In this document: in pieces, positions 31,431 through 41,167 of the stretch
How positions within the stretch are numbered: position 1 is the first letter of the stretch
Layout of the letters: every line of letters starts with the position of its first letter
From: Paraburkholderia sp. UYCP14C
GTDB lineage: Bacteria; Pseudomonadota; Gammaproteobacteria; Burkholderiales; Burkholderiaceae
Reading direction: 5' to 3'
DNA: 64,000 bases
NCBI RefSeq assembly: GCF_004197395.1
Contig: NZ_SELS01000003.1
Span: 124,001 to 188,000 of the forward strand
Position numbers and translations under genes: made by a program
Notes under the pieces: model-generated
The model's database searches: none
Seen by the model: the letters and a program-made list of their open reading frames with translations, nothing else
Told to the model about the DNA's origin: nothing

Positions 31431-32018
31431 TCACTCCATCAGCAGATACAACGCGCTGAGCGCGAGAAGTGCGGCCATCACGCGATTGAACACCCGGACC
31501 CGCTTCGCTTCACGCAAATGCCTGCGCAAAAACGTGCCGGCATACGCCCAACTCGCAATCGACAGATAGCAGATCACGAAGTACAGCGCCGTGAATTGCC
31601 AGACGAGCCCTTTGTCGCCGCCGGCCGCATACGCGCCCATGCCGGCCAGCGACGCGAGCCATGCCTTTGGATTGAGCCATTGCATCGCCGCGCCGTGCGT
31701 GAACGAAGGCCCGCGCGCCGGTTTGTCCGCGCCGAGTTGGCCGTTATCGATGGTGAGCTTGTAGGCCATGTAGAGCAGAAAACCCACGCCCGCCCATTTG
31801 ACGATCTCGATCAGATTGGGAAAGTGCGCGAGCAATTCGTGCAGGCCGAGGCCGATCAACAGAAGCAGCAATGTGAATCCGACCGTTGCGCCAGTGACGT
31901 GCCGCAAACTCGCGGCGAGCCCGTGCCGCGCGCCGGCGCTGAGCGCCACGACGTTGACCGGGCCGGGTGAAATGGAACTGGCGAGCGCGAACGCGGCCAT
32001 CGACAGGAATGCGGTCAT
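31431..32018 (-). CDS. LysE family amino-acid exporter
   Basis: A 195-residue inner-membrane protein with about six hydrophobic segments. The family start ALASSISPGPVNVVALSAGARHG and the NPKAWLASLAGMGAYA block identify LysE/RhtB-type exporters. ATG 32018 is preferred over 32045 because GAGG lies seven bases upstream and the N-terminus matches the family. It is convergent with the AraC-type gene, with 46 bases between the stops and no visible terminator. The substrate is unknown. Confidence 0.88.
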   Translation of the reverse strand: MTAFLSMAAFALASSISPGPVNVVALSAGARHGLAASLRHVTGATVGFTLLLLLIGLGLHELLAHFPNLIEIVKWAGVGFLLYMAYKLTIDNGQLGADKPARGPSFTHGAAMQWLNPKAWLASLAGMGAYAAGGDKGLVWQFTALYFVICYLSIASWAYAGTFLRRHLREAKRVRVFNRVMAALLALSALYLLME

Positions 32019-32478
32019 CGGATGCCTCGAAACGTGAGTGGGCAAAATGGATTGCGACGCTCAACGGTAACGAGACGGCGAGGGCATGTATTGAAGGAAA
32101 TTGCCCAGCCGAAAAGCGGGTGAAACCGCATGCGGCTTCAACAGATCATCAAAAGATAATGCGACGACGCGATAATCAGGTAACAAACGCGCGTTTGAAT
32201 TTAAAAATAAATTTGCGCAAACGTTATCGAGGAAAACCAATTCCGGAATTATCAGGTAAATTGTACTCATCGAAACTTATGATATGCACCTATGAAGCCG
32301 GCGATTATTTGGCCCGATAAACAGTCCGAGGCCTCGAAAAACCGGTGATACAGGGCTTAAAGACTTACGCGCGAAAAAGCGAATCGATCAAGCGCGCGAT
32401 GAATGCCTGGCATCAGTATCAATAGACCGGTCCGCTTGTGCTGGGAGCGACGAGTCGAATGGAAGAAAGGGAGTGCAT
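32019..32478. other. AT-rich intergenic region
   Basis: 460 bases with clearly lower GC than the neighbours, especially about 32140-32290 (for example TTTAAAAATAAATTTG). It holds the LysE promoter on one side and probably that of the small gene and the diguanylate cyclase on the other. No RNA gene or insertion element was recognised. Confidence 0.45.
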
Positions 32479-32772
32479 GTGGGTCCCCATGTGAGCAGGC
32501 AAAAGATTGCGATCGAATTGAACGGGCTGTGTCTCGCGTTATTCGATGGCTGGCGCGAGCGCAGATGCGTGATTTCGCTCGCGTATCTGTTGCAAGTCTG
32601 GCCGCTCGTCGAAGCGACGCAGCGGTCGTTCAAACGCCTGCGCGACAACCTGCGTGATCTCGAGTGCTGGCATCTGAACGACGTTTCCGATGAAGATGGG
32701 GGGAGAATTCGCTATCTGCTGGGTGTTCTGTCCCAACAAACCGGAAGCGTAGTGAGCACTTCGACAAACTAA
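32479..32772 (+). CDS. Hypothetical protein upstream of a diguanylate cyclase
   Basis: A 97-residue reading frame. GTG 32479 is chosen because AAAGGGAG (32466-32473) stands at proper distance; an ATG two bases earlier leads to an immediate stop. The protein has a helical, leucine-rich centre (CVISLAYLLQVWPLVEATQRSFKRLRDNLRD) and an acidic patch (VSDEDGG). Family unknown. It ends 26 bases before the diguanylate cyclase gene and may be co-transcribed. The start signal argues for a real gene; the lack of known relatives keeps confidence moderate. Confidence 0.5.
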   Translation: MGPHVSRQKIAIELNGLCLALFDGWRERRCVISLAYLLQVWPLVEATQRSFKRLRDNLRDLECWHLNDVSDEDGGRIRYLLGVLSQQTGSVVSTSTN

Positions 32773-32798
32773 CTCCCGCCGTTGAAAGCGCAGAGCAC

Positions 32799-34316
32799 AT
32801 GATCCACAAAACAAAGGGGCGGGTTCGCGTGCTGATCGCACGGGCGCGCAGACGTCGGATTCCGCGCGATGGCGTCGTCTATGCGGGATGCGGCGTAGTG
32901 CTGGCAATGCTCGCGCTGTGTGGCTACGCGCTGTATCAGAGCCGCGAAGATGCGATTGCGCGTGCGCTCGATTCAACCCGCGATGTCGCCACGATCACCG
33001 AGCGCGACATTGCGCGCAATTTCGAGTTGTACGCGCTGTCGCTGCAGGCGGTCGCCGACGGCCTCGGGCGTCCGGGCGTGCTCGATTCGCCGCGTCTGCG
33101 GCGCGAGATCCTGTTCGATCGCGCGGCCACCGGGCAATACGTCGGCGCGATGGTGGTGATCGACGCGCTGGGCAACGTCGTGATGGATTCGGACAGCGAC
33201 GTGCCGCGCGGAGGAAACCTGTCGGACCGTCCGTACTTCAGGATTCATCGCGAAGATCCGGATCTCGGGCTCGATGTCAGCGCGCCGTATAGCTCGAGAC
33301 TCAGACCCGGTTCGCGCAGCATCGCGTTGAGCCGGCGGCTGTCGCGGCCGGACGGATCGTTTGCGGGGATCGTCGCGCTCGGTATCGATCAGGAGTATTT
33401 CGCGAGCCTGTTTGCGGATCTGCGGATCGGGCAGCATGGCTCGCTGTCGATCATCAGAACGGACGGCACGATCATTGTGCGACGGCCCGACGATGGACAC
33501 GTGACGGGCGGCGACATCAGCAAGACGGCGTTCTTCCGGCACCTGCTCGCGAAAGACGAGGGCAGCTTTATCGCGTCTTCGCCGCTCGATGGTGCCGAGC
33601 GGCTCTACTCGTTCAGACGGATTCCGCAATTGCCGCTGATCGTACTGGTCGCCGAGTCGACCGCCGATATCTATGCGGGCTGGTGGAAGCGCGCACTGAC
33701 GATCGGTTCGCTGATGCTGATCTTCGGGATTGGCGTAATCGTGTTGGCGGCGTGGCTCGGCGCCGAGTTCCGACGACGACAGCGGGTCGAGCATGAGCTC
33801 GAACGGCTTGCCGGCACGGACGGACTCACCGGCCTGCCCAATCGTCGCGCGCTGTGCGAAACGCTCGATCGCGAATGGCTGCGCGCGCGCCGCACGGGCA
33901 GCGTGTTGTCGTTGCTGTTCGTCGATATCGATCACTTCAAGGCCTACAACGATACGTATGGCCATCAGGCCGGCGACGTCGCGCTGACCGCGGTCGCGCG
34001 TTGCATCCGCAGGGTGATCCAGCGGCCGGGCGATTGCGTCGGCCGATACGGCGGCGAGGAGTTCATCGTGGTGCTGCCTGATACCGACGGTGCCGGTGCC
34101 GGGGTGGTCGGCGAGAACATCCGCGTGGCGATCGGCGAACTGAACATCGCGCACGTGGGCTGCGAGTTTGGTCGCGTGACGGTCAGCATCGGCGCGACCA
34201 CGTCGCGGTCGGATCGGGTGACGGATGTCAGCGTGGTCGTGCGGGCCGCGGATGAGGCGTTGTATACGGCAAAGGCCGGTGGCAGGAATATGGTCGCGCA
34301 GATGGGAGTCGGCTGA
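32799..34316 (+). CDS. Membrane-bound diguanylate cyclase with periplasmic Cache sensor
   Basis: A 505-residue protein: a basic N-terminus, a first membrane segment (about 27-45; YAGCGVVLAMLALCGYALY), a periplasmic dCache-like sensor (about 48-285), a second segment (about 294-318), and a GGDEF domain (about 340-503). The active-site motif GGEEF is intact, as are the metal Asp (VDIDHFKAYNDTYGH) and the inhibitory RxxD (RPGD, five residues upstream). It should make c-di-GMP in response to an unknown periplasmic ligand. The protein is complete, unlike the degenerate WspR-like gene earlier in the window. A terminator follows. Confidence 0.92.
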   Translation: MIHKTKGRVRVLIARARRRRIPRDGVVYAGCGVVLAMLALCGYALYQSREDAIARALDSTRDVATITERDIARNFELYALSLQAVADGLGRPGVLDSPRLRREILFDRAATGQYVGAMVVIDALGNVVMDSDSDVPRGGNLSDRPYFRIHREDPDLGLDVSAPYSSRLRPGSRSIALSRRLSRPDGSFAGIVALGIDQEYFASLFADLRIGQHGSLSIIRTDGTIIVRRPDDGHVTGGDISKTAFFRHLLAKDEGSFIASSPLDGAERLYSFRRIPQLPLIVLVAESTADIYAGWWKRALTIGSLMLIFGIGVIVLAAWLGAEFRRRQRVEHELERLAGTDGLTGLPNRRALCETLDREWLRARRTGSVLSLLFVDIDHFKAYNDTYGHQAGDVALTAVARCIRRVIQRPGDCVGRYGGEEFIVVLPDTDGAGAGVVGENIRVAIGELNIAHVGCEFGRVTVSIGATTSRSDRVTDVSVVVRAADEALYTAKAGGRNMVAQMGVG

Positions 34317-34352
34317 CTGGTCGCTGCTGGTTTTTCTGCGCTGGAGATGAAG

Positions 34353-34385
34353 AGGGTTGCGACGCTTTCGCGTGCAACCCTTTTT
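34353..34385 (+). terminator. Terminator after the diguanylate cyclase gene
   Basis: AGGGTTGC/GCAACCCT (34353-34381) with T5 following, 36 bases after the stop codon. Confidence 0.8.
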
Positions 34386-34557
34386 CATTTTCGCGCGGTG
34401 CTACGCTCGGTTTAGAAACTTTAGGGTCGGAAGAAAGGTTGTTCCAATTGGGTAAAGAACATTGCCGCTGGGCGATTCGACAGCCGCGTGGTCGCTGGAG
34501 ACCTGGGAAGAAGGGCGCTTGTTGCTGCAACGTCGCAGCAGTTCGCGGCCAGAATGC

Positions 34558-34590
34558 AAAAAGCCCGGTCGCGGTGACCGGGCTTTTTGC
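34558..34590. terminator. Terminator of tRNA-Lys
   Basis: A long perfect stem, AAAAAGCCCGGTC/GACCGGGCTTTTT (34558-34588), lies 12 bases beyond the tRNA 3' end on the minus strand; it can work in both directions. Confidence 0.85.
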
Positions 34591-34600
34591 ATGAATCTGG

Positions 34601-34676
34601 TGGTGGGGCGTGAGTGACTCGAACACTCGACCTACGGATTAAGAGTCCGCTGCTCTACCAACTGAGCTAACGCCCC
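34601..34676 (-). tRNA. tRNA-Lys (anticodon CTT)
   Basis: A 76-base cloverleaf on the minus strand, from GGGGCGTTAGCTCAGTTGG to ACGCCCCACCA. The acceptor stem GGGGCGT/ACGCCCC is perfect, the anticodon loop reads CTCTTAA with anticodon CTT (reads AAG), and the T-loop is TTCGAGT. The CCA end is encoded. Confidence 0.97.
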
Positions 34677-34688
34677 AACAGAAGCGAA

Positions 34689-34717
34689 ATTATGCAGGAT
34701 CTTTTCGAGATTGCCAA
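34689..34717 (-). promoter_or_regulatory. Sigma-70 promoter of tRNA-Lys
   Basis: On the minus strand TTGGCA (34712-34717) is separated by exactly 17 bases from CATAAT (34689-34694). Transcription would start about six bases before the tRNA 5' end. Confidence 0.8.
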
Positions 34718-34879
34718 GCCCTTTTAGCAGTTTTGTTAAAAAGATCGCATCTCCGGAACTGGAGCCTTCCCTCGACAAAGCGGTCATCCCGAAACCATCG
34801 TTGCGTCCAACGCTGCCGGTATCATGTCGCGGACACCTCGCCGCACGCAGCATCACGCGGCATTCGACCGGGGATTGCC

Positions 34880-35284
34880 ATGGATGACAAAGAGATTACC
34901 GAGTTGCTCGACCGAGTTCTCGCACCATGGGTCCGGGCGCTCACGCTGACGCCGATCAAGGTCGACGAGGAAAGTGCGACGCTGCGTCTGCCGTTCTCCG
35001 GCGAGTGGCGTCACTCAGGCGGCATGATCAGCGGCCAGGTGTTCATGGCGGCCGCGGATACGGCGATGGTCGTCGCCATCACCGCCGCGCTCGGCGGCTT
35101 CAAGCCGATGAGCACGGTGTCGCTGAACATCAACTTCATGCGCGCGGTCCGCAAGGGCGATGTGCTGATCAAGGCGCGCGTGCTGCGCATGGGCCGCAAT
35201 CTCGTGTTCGGCGAAGTCGAACTGTTCGACGAAGGCGGCAACATGGCCGTTCAAGCCACCACGACTTACGCGCTGCTGGCGTGA
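34880..35284 (+). CDS. PaaI family thioesterase (hotdog fold)
   Basis: A 134-residue single hotdog-fold protein. The conserved stretch HSGGMISGQVFMAAADTAM (about 45-63) is the PaaI-type active-site region around the hotdog helix, and VSLNINFMRAV is the strand that follows. Such enzymes hydrolyse acyl- or aryl-CoA thioesters in the cytoplasm. ATG 34880 fits the family start. It is followed 75 bases later by a patatin-like lipase gene, a plausible lipid-related pair. The exact CoA substrate is unknown. Confidence 0.88.
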   Translation: MDDKEITELLDRVLAPWVRALTLTPIKVDEESATLRLPFSGEWRHSGGMISGQVFMAAADTAMVVAITAALGGFKPMSTVSLNINFMRAVRKGDVLIKARVLRMGRNLVFGEVELFDEGGNMAVQATTTYALLA

Positions 35285-35359
35285 ATGCTCGCCGGCCACG
35301 AGCCGGCCGGCAACACAATCGATCCGTGGCAAGAGCAAAGGAAAGCAAGGAAAAGCAGC

Positions 35360-36238
35360 ATGTTCGATCAGGTCGTATTCGCCGGCGGCGGCAACCGCTG
35401 CTGGTGGCAGGCGGGTTTCTGGGACGTCGTGCAGCCGCAACTCGACATCCGTCCGCGCGTGATCACCGGCATTTCGGCCGGCGCCGCTACCGCGTGCATG
35501 ATCTACACGCGCGGAGATTCCGACTGGGTCATGCGCTATTACGAGGACGCGCTGCGTCACAACACGCGCAACGCCTACTGGGGCAACCTGCTGCGCGGCG
35601 AGTCGGTGTTCCCGCATTACCGGATCTACCGACAGGCGCTGCTCGACATCTACGGCGACAAGTTTTCCAGGCTCGCGCAGGCGCCGGAAATCCGCATCGG
35701 CGTGTCGCATCTGCCGCGCTGGCTTGGCGCGAGAAGCGCGGTCGCGGCGGGGCTGGTGGCGTACAACATCGAAAAATACGTGCGCAAGACGCTGCATCCG
35801 ACGCTCGGTCGGACGCTTGGCTTTCATCCGGAATTCGTGCGCGCGCAGGATTGCGCGAGCGTCGAGGAGTTGGCGGACCTGATCCTGCAATCGTCGAGTA
35901 CGCCGCCGTTCACGCCGGTTCTGCGACGCAACGGCCGGCCGGTGCTGGACGGCGGCATGGTCGATAACGTGCCGGTCGGCGCGCTCGATGCCGATGCGCC
36001 GGGCAACGTGCTCGTGATGGTCACGCGTCTCTATCCGCGGCCGCAGATGTTCGTCGTGCCGCACGGCGTGCAGCAGCGGCTTTACGTGCAGCCGTCGCGC
36101 AAGGTGCCGATTTCAAGTTGGGATTACACGAGTCCGTCGCAGATGACGCACGCCTATAACCTCGGCCGGGCAGACGGCGAGGTCTTCCTTGAGCGCATAC
36201 CCGCATTGATGGAAGCCGGAGCCCACGAAGCGCGGTGA
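35360..36238 (+). CDS. Patatin-like phospholipase family protein
   Basis: A 292-residue protein of the patatin family. The oxyanion motif is AGGGNRCWW near the N-terminus, the nucleophile motif GxSxG is GISAG (about 41-45), and the second dyad residue is in DGG (LDGGMVDN, about 200). No signal peptide, so cytoplasmic or membrane-associated acyl hydrolase. The sequence CWWQAGFWDVV between the oxyanion loop and the Ser is unusually aromatic. It follows the thioesterase gene in the same direction. The substrate is not determined by sequence. Confidence 0.88.
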   Translation: MFDQVVFAGGGNRCWWQAGFWDVVQPQLDIRPRVITGISAGAATACMIYTRGDSDWVMRYYEDALRHNTRNAYWGNLLRGESVFPHYRIYRQALLDIYGDKFSRLAQAPEIRIGVSHLPRWLGARSAVAAGLVAYNIEKYVRKTLHPTLGRTLGFHPEFVRAQDCASVEELADLILQSSSTPPFTPVLRRNGRPVLDGGMVDNVPVGALDADAPGNVLVMVTRLYPRPQMFVVPHGVQQRLYVQPSRKVPISSWDYTSPSQMTHAYNLGRADGEVFLERIPALMEAGAHEAR

Positions 36239-36297
36239 GCAACGCGACACGCGACGCGGCGGGCCAAGCCTGACCCGCCAGTCGCTTCACCCGTCAA

Positions 36298-37311
36298 TCA
36301 CCGCCGACGCCCGCCCTGCAACGCCTCTGGATTCGCGACACTGGCGGTATCGCCGGCGTCGAACGCGAGGATGTTCTTGAACGCCGCGGAAAAATACAGC
36401 TCGTAGCTCTCACGCTCCACGTAGCCGATGTGCGGCGTGCAGATCACGTTTTCCATGCGCAGCAGGCTGTAGCCTTGCAGGATCGGCTCGCTTTCGTAGA
36501 CGTCGATCGCGACCATCCCCGGACGGTTGTGCGACAGCGCGGTCACCAGCGCATTCTCTTCGAGCAACTCGGCACGGCTCGTGTTCACGAGCAGCGCGGT
36601 CGGCTTCATGCGCATCAGATCGTCCTGCTTGACGATGCCACGCGTGTCGTCGTGCAGACGCAGATGCAGCGACAGCACATCGCTGGTCTCGAACAGTTCC
36701 TCACGACTCGCCGCGACGCCGTAGCCGTCAGCGCTAGCAGCCTCACGCGAATGCTCGCGGCCCCAGATCAGCACGTTCATGCCGAACGCCTTGCCGTAGC
36801 CAGCGAGCAGCCGCCCGATCTTGCCGTAGCCCCAGATCCCGAGCGTCTGTCCGCGCAGCACCTGGCCCAAACCGAAGTTCGGCGGCAACGCCGACGTCTT
36901 CAGTCCTGACTGCTGCCAGGCGCCCTGCTTAAGGTTTGCCACGTATTGCGGAATACGCCGTTGGGCGGCCATGATGAGTGCCCACGTCAGTTCGGCCGGT
37001 GCGACCGGCGAACCGCTGCCCTCGAGCACGGCGATGCCGCGCTCGGTACAGGCCGCGAGATCGATGTGGCTCGATACTTTGCCGGTCTGACTGATCATGC
37101 GCAAACGCGGTAGCTTATCGAGCAGTTGCGAGGTGATGCGAGTACGTTCGCGAATCAGGACGAGGGCGTCGACTTCCGCAAGACGGCTCGCCAATTGTCC
37201 GAGACCGCGCACGGTATTGTTGAATACTTTGACTTCCTGGTCGGCCAGCAATTGAAAGCAGTCGAGCTTGCGAACGGCGTCCTGGTAATCGTCGAGGATG
37301 GCAATCTTCAT
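36298..37311 (-). CDS. D-isomer-specific 2-hydroxyacid dehydrogenase
   Basis: A 337-residue NAD-dependent dehydrogenase. The catalytic domain is split around a Rossmann domain with WGYGKIGRLLAGYG (GxGxxG). Catalytic residues are seen as Arg in VNTSRAELLEE, Glu in VYESEPIL and His in CTPHIGYVE. ATG 37311 is chosen because MKIAILDDYQDAV is the usual family start. It resembles the phosphoglycerate/glyoxylate reductase group, but it lacks an ACT domain and has no neighbouring serine genes. The substrate is left open. It converges with the patatin gene. Confidence 0.9.
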   Translation of the reverse strand: MKIAILDDYQDAVRKLDCFQLLADQEVKVFNNTVRGLGQLASRLAEVDALVLIRERTRITSQLLDKLPRLRMISQTGKVSSHIDLAACTERGIAVLEGSGSPVAPAELTWALIMAAQRRIPQYVANLKQGAWQQSGLKTSALPPNFGLGQVLRGQTLGIWGYGKIGRLLAGYGKAFGMNVLIWGREHSREAASADGYGVAASREELFETSDVLSLHLRLHDDTRGIVKQDDLMRMKPTALLVNTSRAELLEENALVTALSHNRPGMVAIDVYESEPILQGYSLLRMENVICTPHIGYVERESYELYFSAAFKNILAFDAGDTASVANPEALQGGRRR

Positions 37312-37695
37312 GGTATGTAATTTGCGGCGCACCTCGGTGGTGCGAACGGAATGTTATGCTGACTGTCCCAGCATGTGACTTAGGTCACACGTTGGTCTGG
37401 CTAGATGTCCTACCGTAGAAACTGTCGCACAAAAAAGAACGGCACCGCTACGGGAAGGCGAATTGAGAACGTTTTTAGCAGTTTGTTGCGTGTTGAGGCA
37501 AGCCGCTTTACACAAGGTTGCAGAAGCTTTGTAAGAAGCGCGCCTCCGCCTGGCAAGCTGTGTGGCCCAGGACGATCTGCGCAATCGTGCGCCGACGGTC
37601 GAAATGACACGTCGGCGTGACGAATTCAATGCCTCTCGCATGCAGCGTCCCAGGGCTTGTGCCGTTTTTCTATTGCTTCAAACGGAGACAAGTCG
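37312..37695. promoter_or_regulatory. Divergent region before pckG
   Basis: 384 bases with no supported gene. It must contain the promoters of pckG and of the divergent dehydrogenase gene. The first part is AT-richer (37312-37420). AACGGAGA is the pckG binding site. No confident promoter boxes were assigned. Confidence 0.4.
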
Positions 37696-39552
37696 ATGAA
37701 TCATCCCTCGTTCGAAGGGCAGCCTGCTATCCAGGCGCCCGCATGGGTCAAACACCGCAAGCTGATCGACTGGGTCCAGCGCATCGCCGCGCTGACCAAG
37801 CCCGAAAAGGTGGTCTGGTGCGACGGCTCGCAGGAAGAATATGACCGCCTGTGCGCACAGATGGTCGAAGCCGGAACCCTGAAGAAACTCAACCCCGCCA
37901 AGCGTCCCAATTCCTATCTTGCCTGGTCCGATCCGTCCGACGTCGCGCGCGTCGAGGATCGCACTTTCATCTGCTCGCAGCGCGCCGAAGATGCCGGCCC
38001 CACCAACAACTGGATCGCTCCGGCCGAAATGCGCTCGACGCTCGACGGCCTGTTCGACGGCGCGATGCGCGGTCGCACGATGTACGTGGTGCCGTTCTCG
38101 ATGGGCCCGCTCGGCTCGCCGATCGCGCACATCGGCGTCGAGCTGAGCGACAGCCCGTACGTCGCGACCAATATGCGCATCATGACGCGCATGGGTCGCA
38201 AGGTGTACGACGTGCTCGGCGAGGACGGCGAGTTCGTGCCGTGCGTGCATTCGGTCGGCGCACCGCTCGCGGCGGGCGAGCAGGACGTCGCGTGGCCGTG
38301 CAACAAGACCAAGTACATCGTGCATTTCCCCGAAGCGCGCGAAATCTGGAGCTTTGGCTCGGGCTACGGCGGCAATGCGCTGCTCGGCAAGAAGTGCTTC
38401 GCGCTGCGCATCGCATCGACGATGGGCCGCGACGAGGGTTGGCTCGCCGAACACATGCTGATTCTCGGCGTTACGTCGCCGGAAGGGCGCAAGCATCACG
38501 TGGCGGCGGCGTTCCCGTCGGCGTGCGGCAAGACCAACTTTGCGATGCTGATTCCGCCGGCCGGCCTGAACGGCTGGAAAATCTCGACGATCGGCGACGA
38601 CATCGCGTGGATCAAGCCGGGCAAGGACGGCCGCCTGTACGCGATCAATCCGGAAGCCGGCTACTTCGGCGTTGCGCCGGGCACGAGCGAAAAAACCAAC
38701 TACAACGCGCTCGCCACGTTGAAGGAAAACGTGATCTTCACGAACGTCGCGCTGACCGACGACGGCGACGTCTGGTGGGAAGGCATGACCGACGAGCCGC
38801 CGGCGCACCTGATTGACTGGCAGGGCAAGGACTGGACGTCGGCCGAGGCAAAGGAAACCGGCCGCAAGGCGGCGCATCCGAACGCGCGCTTTACGGCGCC
38901 GGCTTCGCAGTGCCCGTCGATCGACGCGGACTGGGAAAACCCGGCCGGCGTCGCGATCGACGCGTTCATCTTCGGCGGCCGCCGCTCGACCACCGTGCCG
39001 CTCGTCACCGAAGCGCGCAACTGGGTCGAGGGCGTCTACATGGCGGCGACGATGGGCTCCGAAACCACCGCCGCGGCCGCTGGCCAGCAGGGCGTGGTGC
39101 GTCGTGATCCGTTCGCGATGCTGCCGTTCTGCGGCTACAACATGAGCGACTATTTCAGCCATTGGCTGAAAACCGGTGAGCGTCTGCAGCAACTGAGCGC
39201 GAAGCTGCCGAAAATCTTCTGTGTGAACTGGTTCCGCAAGGGCACGGACGGCAAGTTCGTGTGGCCCGGCTTTGGCGAGAACATGCGCGTGCTGAGCTGG
39301 ATGGTCGGCCGCATCGAAGGCACCGCGCAGGGCGAAGAGCATGCGTTCGGCGTTTCGCCGCACTATGAGGACATCGACTGGAGCGGCCTGAACTTCAGCC
39401 GCGAGCAGTTCGAGCAGGTGATTTCCGTCGACGACGCTGCCTGGCGCGACGAACTCGTGCTGCACACGGAGCTGTTTGACACGCTGCAACACGGTCTGCC
39501 GCCGGCGCTGACCGAAGCGAAGCGTGCGCTCGAGGGAAAACTCACAGCCTAA
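37696..39552 (+). CDS. pckG: Phosphoenolpyruvate carboxykinase (GTP)
   Basis: A 618-residue enzyme converting oxaloacetate and GTP to phosphoenolpyruvate, CO2 and GDP in gluconeogenesis. The GTP-type kinase loop with its reactive cysteine is [13 protein letters not shown]. Other family blocks are [40 protein letters not shown] and FIFGGRR. Length matches GTP-dependent enzymes rather than ATP-dependent ones. ATG 37696 gives the normal N-terminus. It is single, with a strong terminator. Confidence 0.97.
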   Translation: MNHPSFEGQPAIQAPAWVKHRKLIDWVQRIAALTKPEKVVWCDGSQEEYDRLCAQMVEAGTLKKLNPAKRPNSYLAWSDPSDVARVEDRTFICSQRAEDAGPTNNWIAPAEMRSTLDGLFDGAMRGRTMYVVPFSMGPLGSPIAHIGVELSDSPYVATNMRIMTRMGRKVYDVLGEDGEFVPCVHSVGAPLAAGEQDVAWPCNKTKYIVHFPEAREIWSFGSGYGGNALLGKKCFALRIASTMGRDEGWLAEHMLILGVTSPEGRKHHVAAAFPSACGKTNFAMLIPPAGLNGWKISTIGDDIAWIKPGKDGRLYAINPEAGYFGVAPGTSEKTNYNALATLKENVIFTNVALTDDGDVWWEGMTDEPPAHLIDWQGKDWTSAEAKETGRKAAHPNARFTAPASQCPSIDADWENPAGVAIDAFIFGGRRSTTVPLVTEARNWVEGVYMAATMGSETTAAAAGQQGVVRRDPFAMLPFCGYNMSDYFSHWLKTGERLQQLSAKLPKIFCVNWFRKGTDGKFVWPGFGENMRVLSWMVGRIEGTAQGEEHAFGVSPHYEDIDWSGLNFSREQFEQVISVDDAAWRDELVLHTELFDTLQHGLPPALTEAKRALEGKLTA

Positions 39553-39576
39553 TCATGTGAGTGCTCACTCAGCCTG

Positions 39577-39603
39577 AAAAGCCGCCCTCGGGCGGCTTTT
39601 TTC
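39577..39603 (+). terminator. Terminator after pckG
   Basis: AAAAGCCGCC/GGCGGCTTTT with loop CTCG and T6, about 25 bases after the stop. Confidence 0.88.
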
Positions 39604-39895
39604 TTTGGGCGCTGGCTTTACTTCCATCTTGGCGACTTCCACTACGCCCGAACAACCGTTGCGTCTGTTCGAACAAAAAAGACAGAGCAAGCTGCAGCGC
39701 AGCAGATTGTTTTCGTTTTGGGAATAATCGCTGGTCGGACCCCGGTTTTGTGGACACAGTTGTACCAAAATTGACAATATTTCGTGTTTCGCGGGCAACT
39801 TCTGCACGATATTGCGAGTCGTAGGAGAATTCCAAGTTCGCTTCACTGGTTTTCACCAATTGTCAGGAAGCAGTAACAAGGCAGGGAGTTGTCCT
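39604..39895. other. Spacer before the LysR-type gene
   Basis: About 290 bases, AT-richer than average, with no supported gene. CAGGGAG precedes the LysR ATG. The region probably holds its promoter and an autoregulatory T-N11-A site, but none was assigned with confidence. Confidence 0.4.
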
Positions 39896-41002
39896 ATGGA
39901 TCATTTGCAGTCGATGCGAGTTTTCGTCAAGGTGGCGGATCTCGGCAGTTTTGCCCGCGCCGCAAGCGCGATGGATATTTCCAACGCGGTCGCCACCCGT
40001 CACGTTGCCGACCTCGAAGGCCGCCTTGGTACGCGGCTGCTCAATCGCACGACCCGCAGCTTGTCGCTGACCGAATCCGGTCAGGTCTATCTCGAGCGCG
40101 CCCGTCAGATTCTCGACGAACTGGAAGATGTCGAACAGATGGTGGTCGCGCGCAATCACGAACCCGTCGGCACGCTGCGCATCGTCGCGCCCGTCGTGTT
40201 CGGGCTCCATAACCTCGCGCCCGTGCTGCAAACGTACGCGGAGCGCTATCCGAAAGTCATTCCCGATGTCACGCTGGTCGATCGTCAGGTCGACCTCGTC
40301 GAGGAAGGTTTCGACGTCGGCGTCGTGATCGCCCGGCAAATGCGCAGCGCGAGCATCGTCACGCGGCGTCTGACCACCGGCTGCATGACCGTCTGCGCGA
40401 CGCCGGCATATCTGGAAAAGCATGGCACGCCGTCGCGTCCCGAACATCTGCTCGAACATCCTTGCCTGAGCCTGCCGTCCGAATACTGGGGCGATGAGCG
40501 GGTGTTCACCGGGCCGGAAGGCGAAGTGCGGGTGCGGCCGTCGAACGTGATCGTTGCGAACAACACGGAAATGCTGCGGCAGTTTGCGCTGCTTGGCATG
40601 GGCATCGCGATACTGCCGAGCTATCTGATCGGTCGCGACATGACGCGCGGCCGGCTGGTGCGTCTGCTCGGCGACTATCGTTTGCCGCAGGTCGAGATCA
40701 ATATTGCGTACCCGAGCCGCCGTCACCTGCCGGCCAAGGTGCGCACGTTCATCGACCATCTGGTCGAGCACTTCAACCAGACGCCGAACAGCGTGCTCGG
40801 CGAGCAGTGGATTAAGGACGGTCTGGAGCGTCCGGCGACCTCGGCCGCGTTCGAGACTGCCGAGTCGCGTGCGCCGGAAGCGTTCGATGGCGCGGAGCCG
40901 CTGTCGCGGCTGCTCGATAGCGAGCTGTCGCCGGCCGTGCCGAAGCCGATGACGAAGTCGTCCAATCGCAGCACACGGCCGACGGCGTTGTCGCCGCTGT
41001 AA
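39896..41002 (+). CDS. LysR family transcriptional regulator
   Basis: A 368-residue regulator. The N-terminal winged helix-turn-helix reads MDHLQSMRVFVKVADLGSFARAASAM then AVATRHVADLEGRLGTRLLNRTTRSLSLTESG. A periplasmic-binding-protein-like effector domain spans about 90-295. The last 70 residues are a low-complexity Ala/Ser/Pro tail beyond the usual 300-residue length. It resembles the CrgA/AaeR-like group (MDxLxxMRVFxxVxExGSF). No divergent target gene is adjacent, so its regulon is unknown. Confidence 0.92.
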   Translation: MDHLQSMRVFVKVADLGSFARAASAMDISNAVATRHVADLEGRLGTRLLNRTTRSLSLTESGQVYLERARQILDELEDVEQMVVARNHEPVGTLRIVAPVVFGLHNLAPVLQTYAERYPKVIPDVTLVDRQVDLVEEGFDVGVVIARQMRSASIVTRRLTTGCMTVCATPAYLEKHGTPSRPEHLLEHPCLSLPSEYWGDERVFTGPEGEVRVRPSNVIVANNTEMLRQFALLGMGIAILPSYLIGRDMTRGRLVRLLGDYRLPQVEINIAYPSRRHLPAKVRTFIDHLVEHFNQTPNSVLGEQWIKDGLERPATSAAFETAESRAPEAFDGAEPLSRLLDSELSPAVPKPMTKSSNRSTRPTALSPL

Positions 41003-41043
41003 GTCTTTGAATGTCGAAGCCCGCAGCCCTGTGGGCATCCAAT

Positions 41044-41081
41044 AAAAAGGCGCAGTCACCTGAAGTGACTGCGCCTTTTTT
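41044..41081. terminator. Bidirectional terminator between LysR gene and topB
   Basis: A perfect 16-bp stem, AAAAAGGCGCAGTCAC/GTGACTGCGCCTTTTT (41044-41080), with a five-base loop. It serves both converging genes. Confidence 0.9.
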
Positions 41082-41167
41082 AATGCGCAAATGCGGACGC
41101 AGCCGCAGGCCACGCACGGATCACCGGCTGGCGGCTGCCACCGCAAGCCGCCGATCCGAACCCCACC

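Noticed and set aside
32388-32648. 86-residue minus-strand frame opposite the small gene before the diguanylate cyclase
   Set aside because: The plus-strand frame has a good binding site and linkage; the minus-strand frame has neither.
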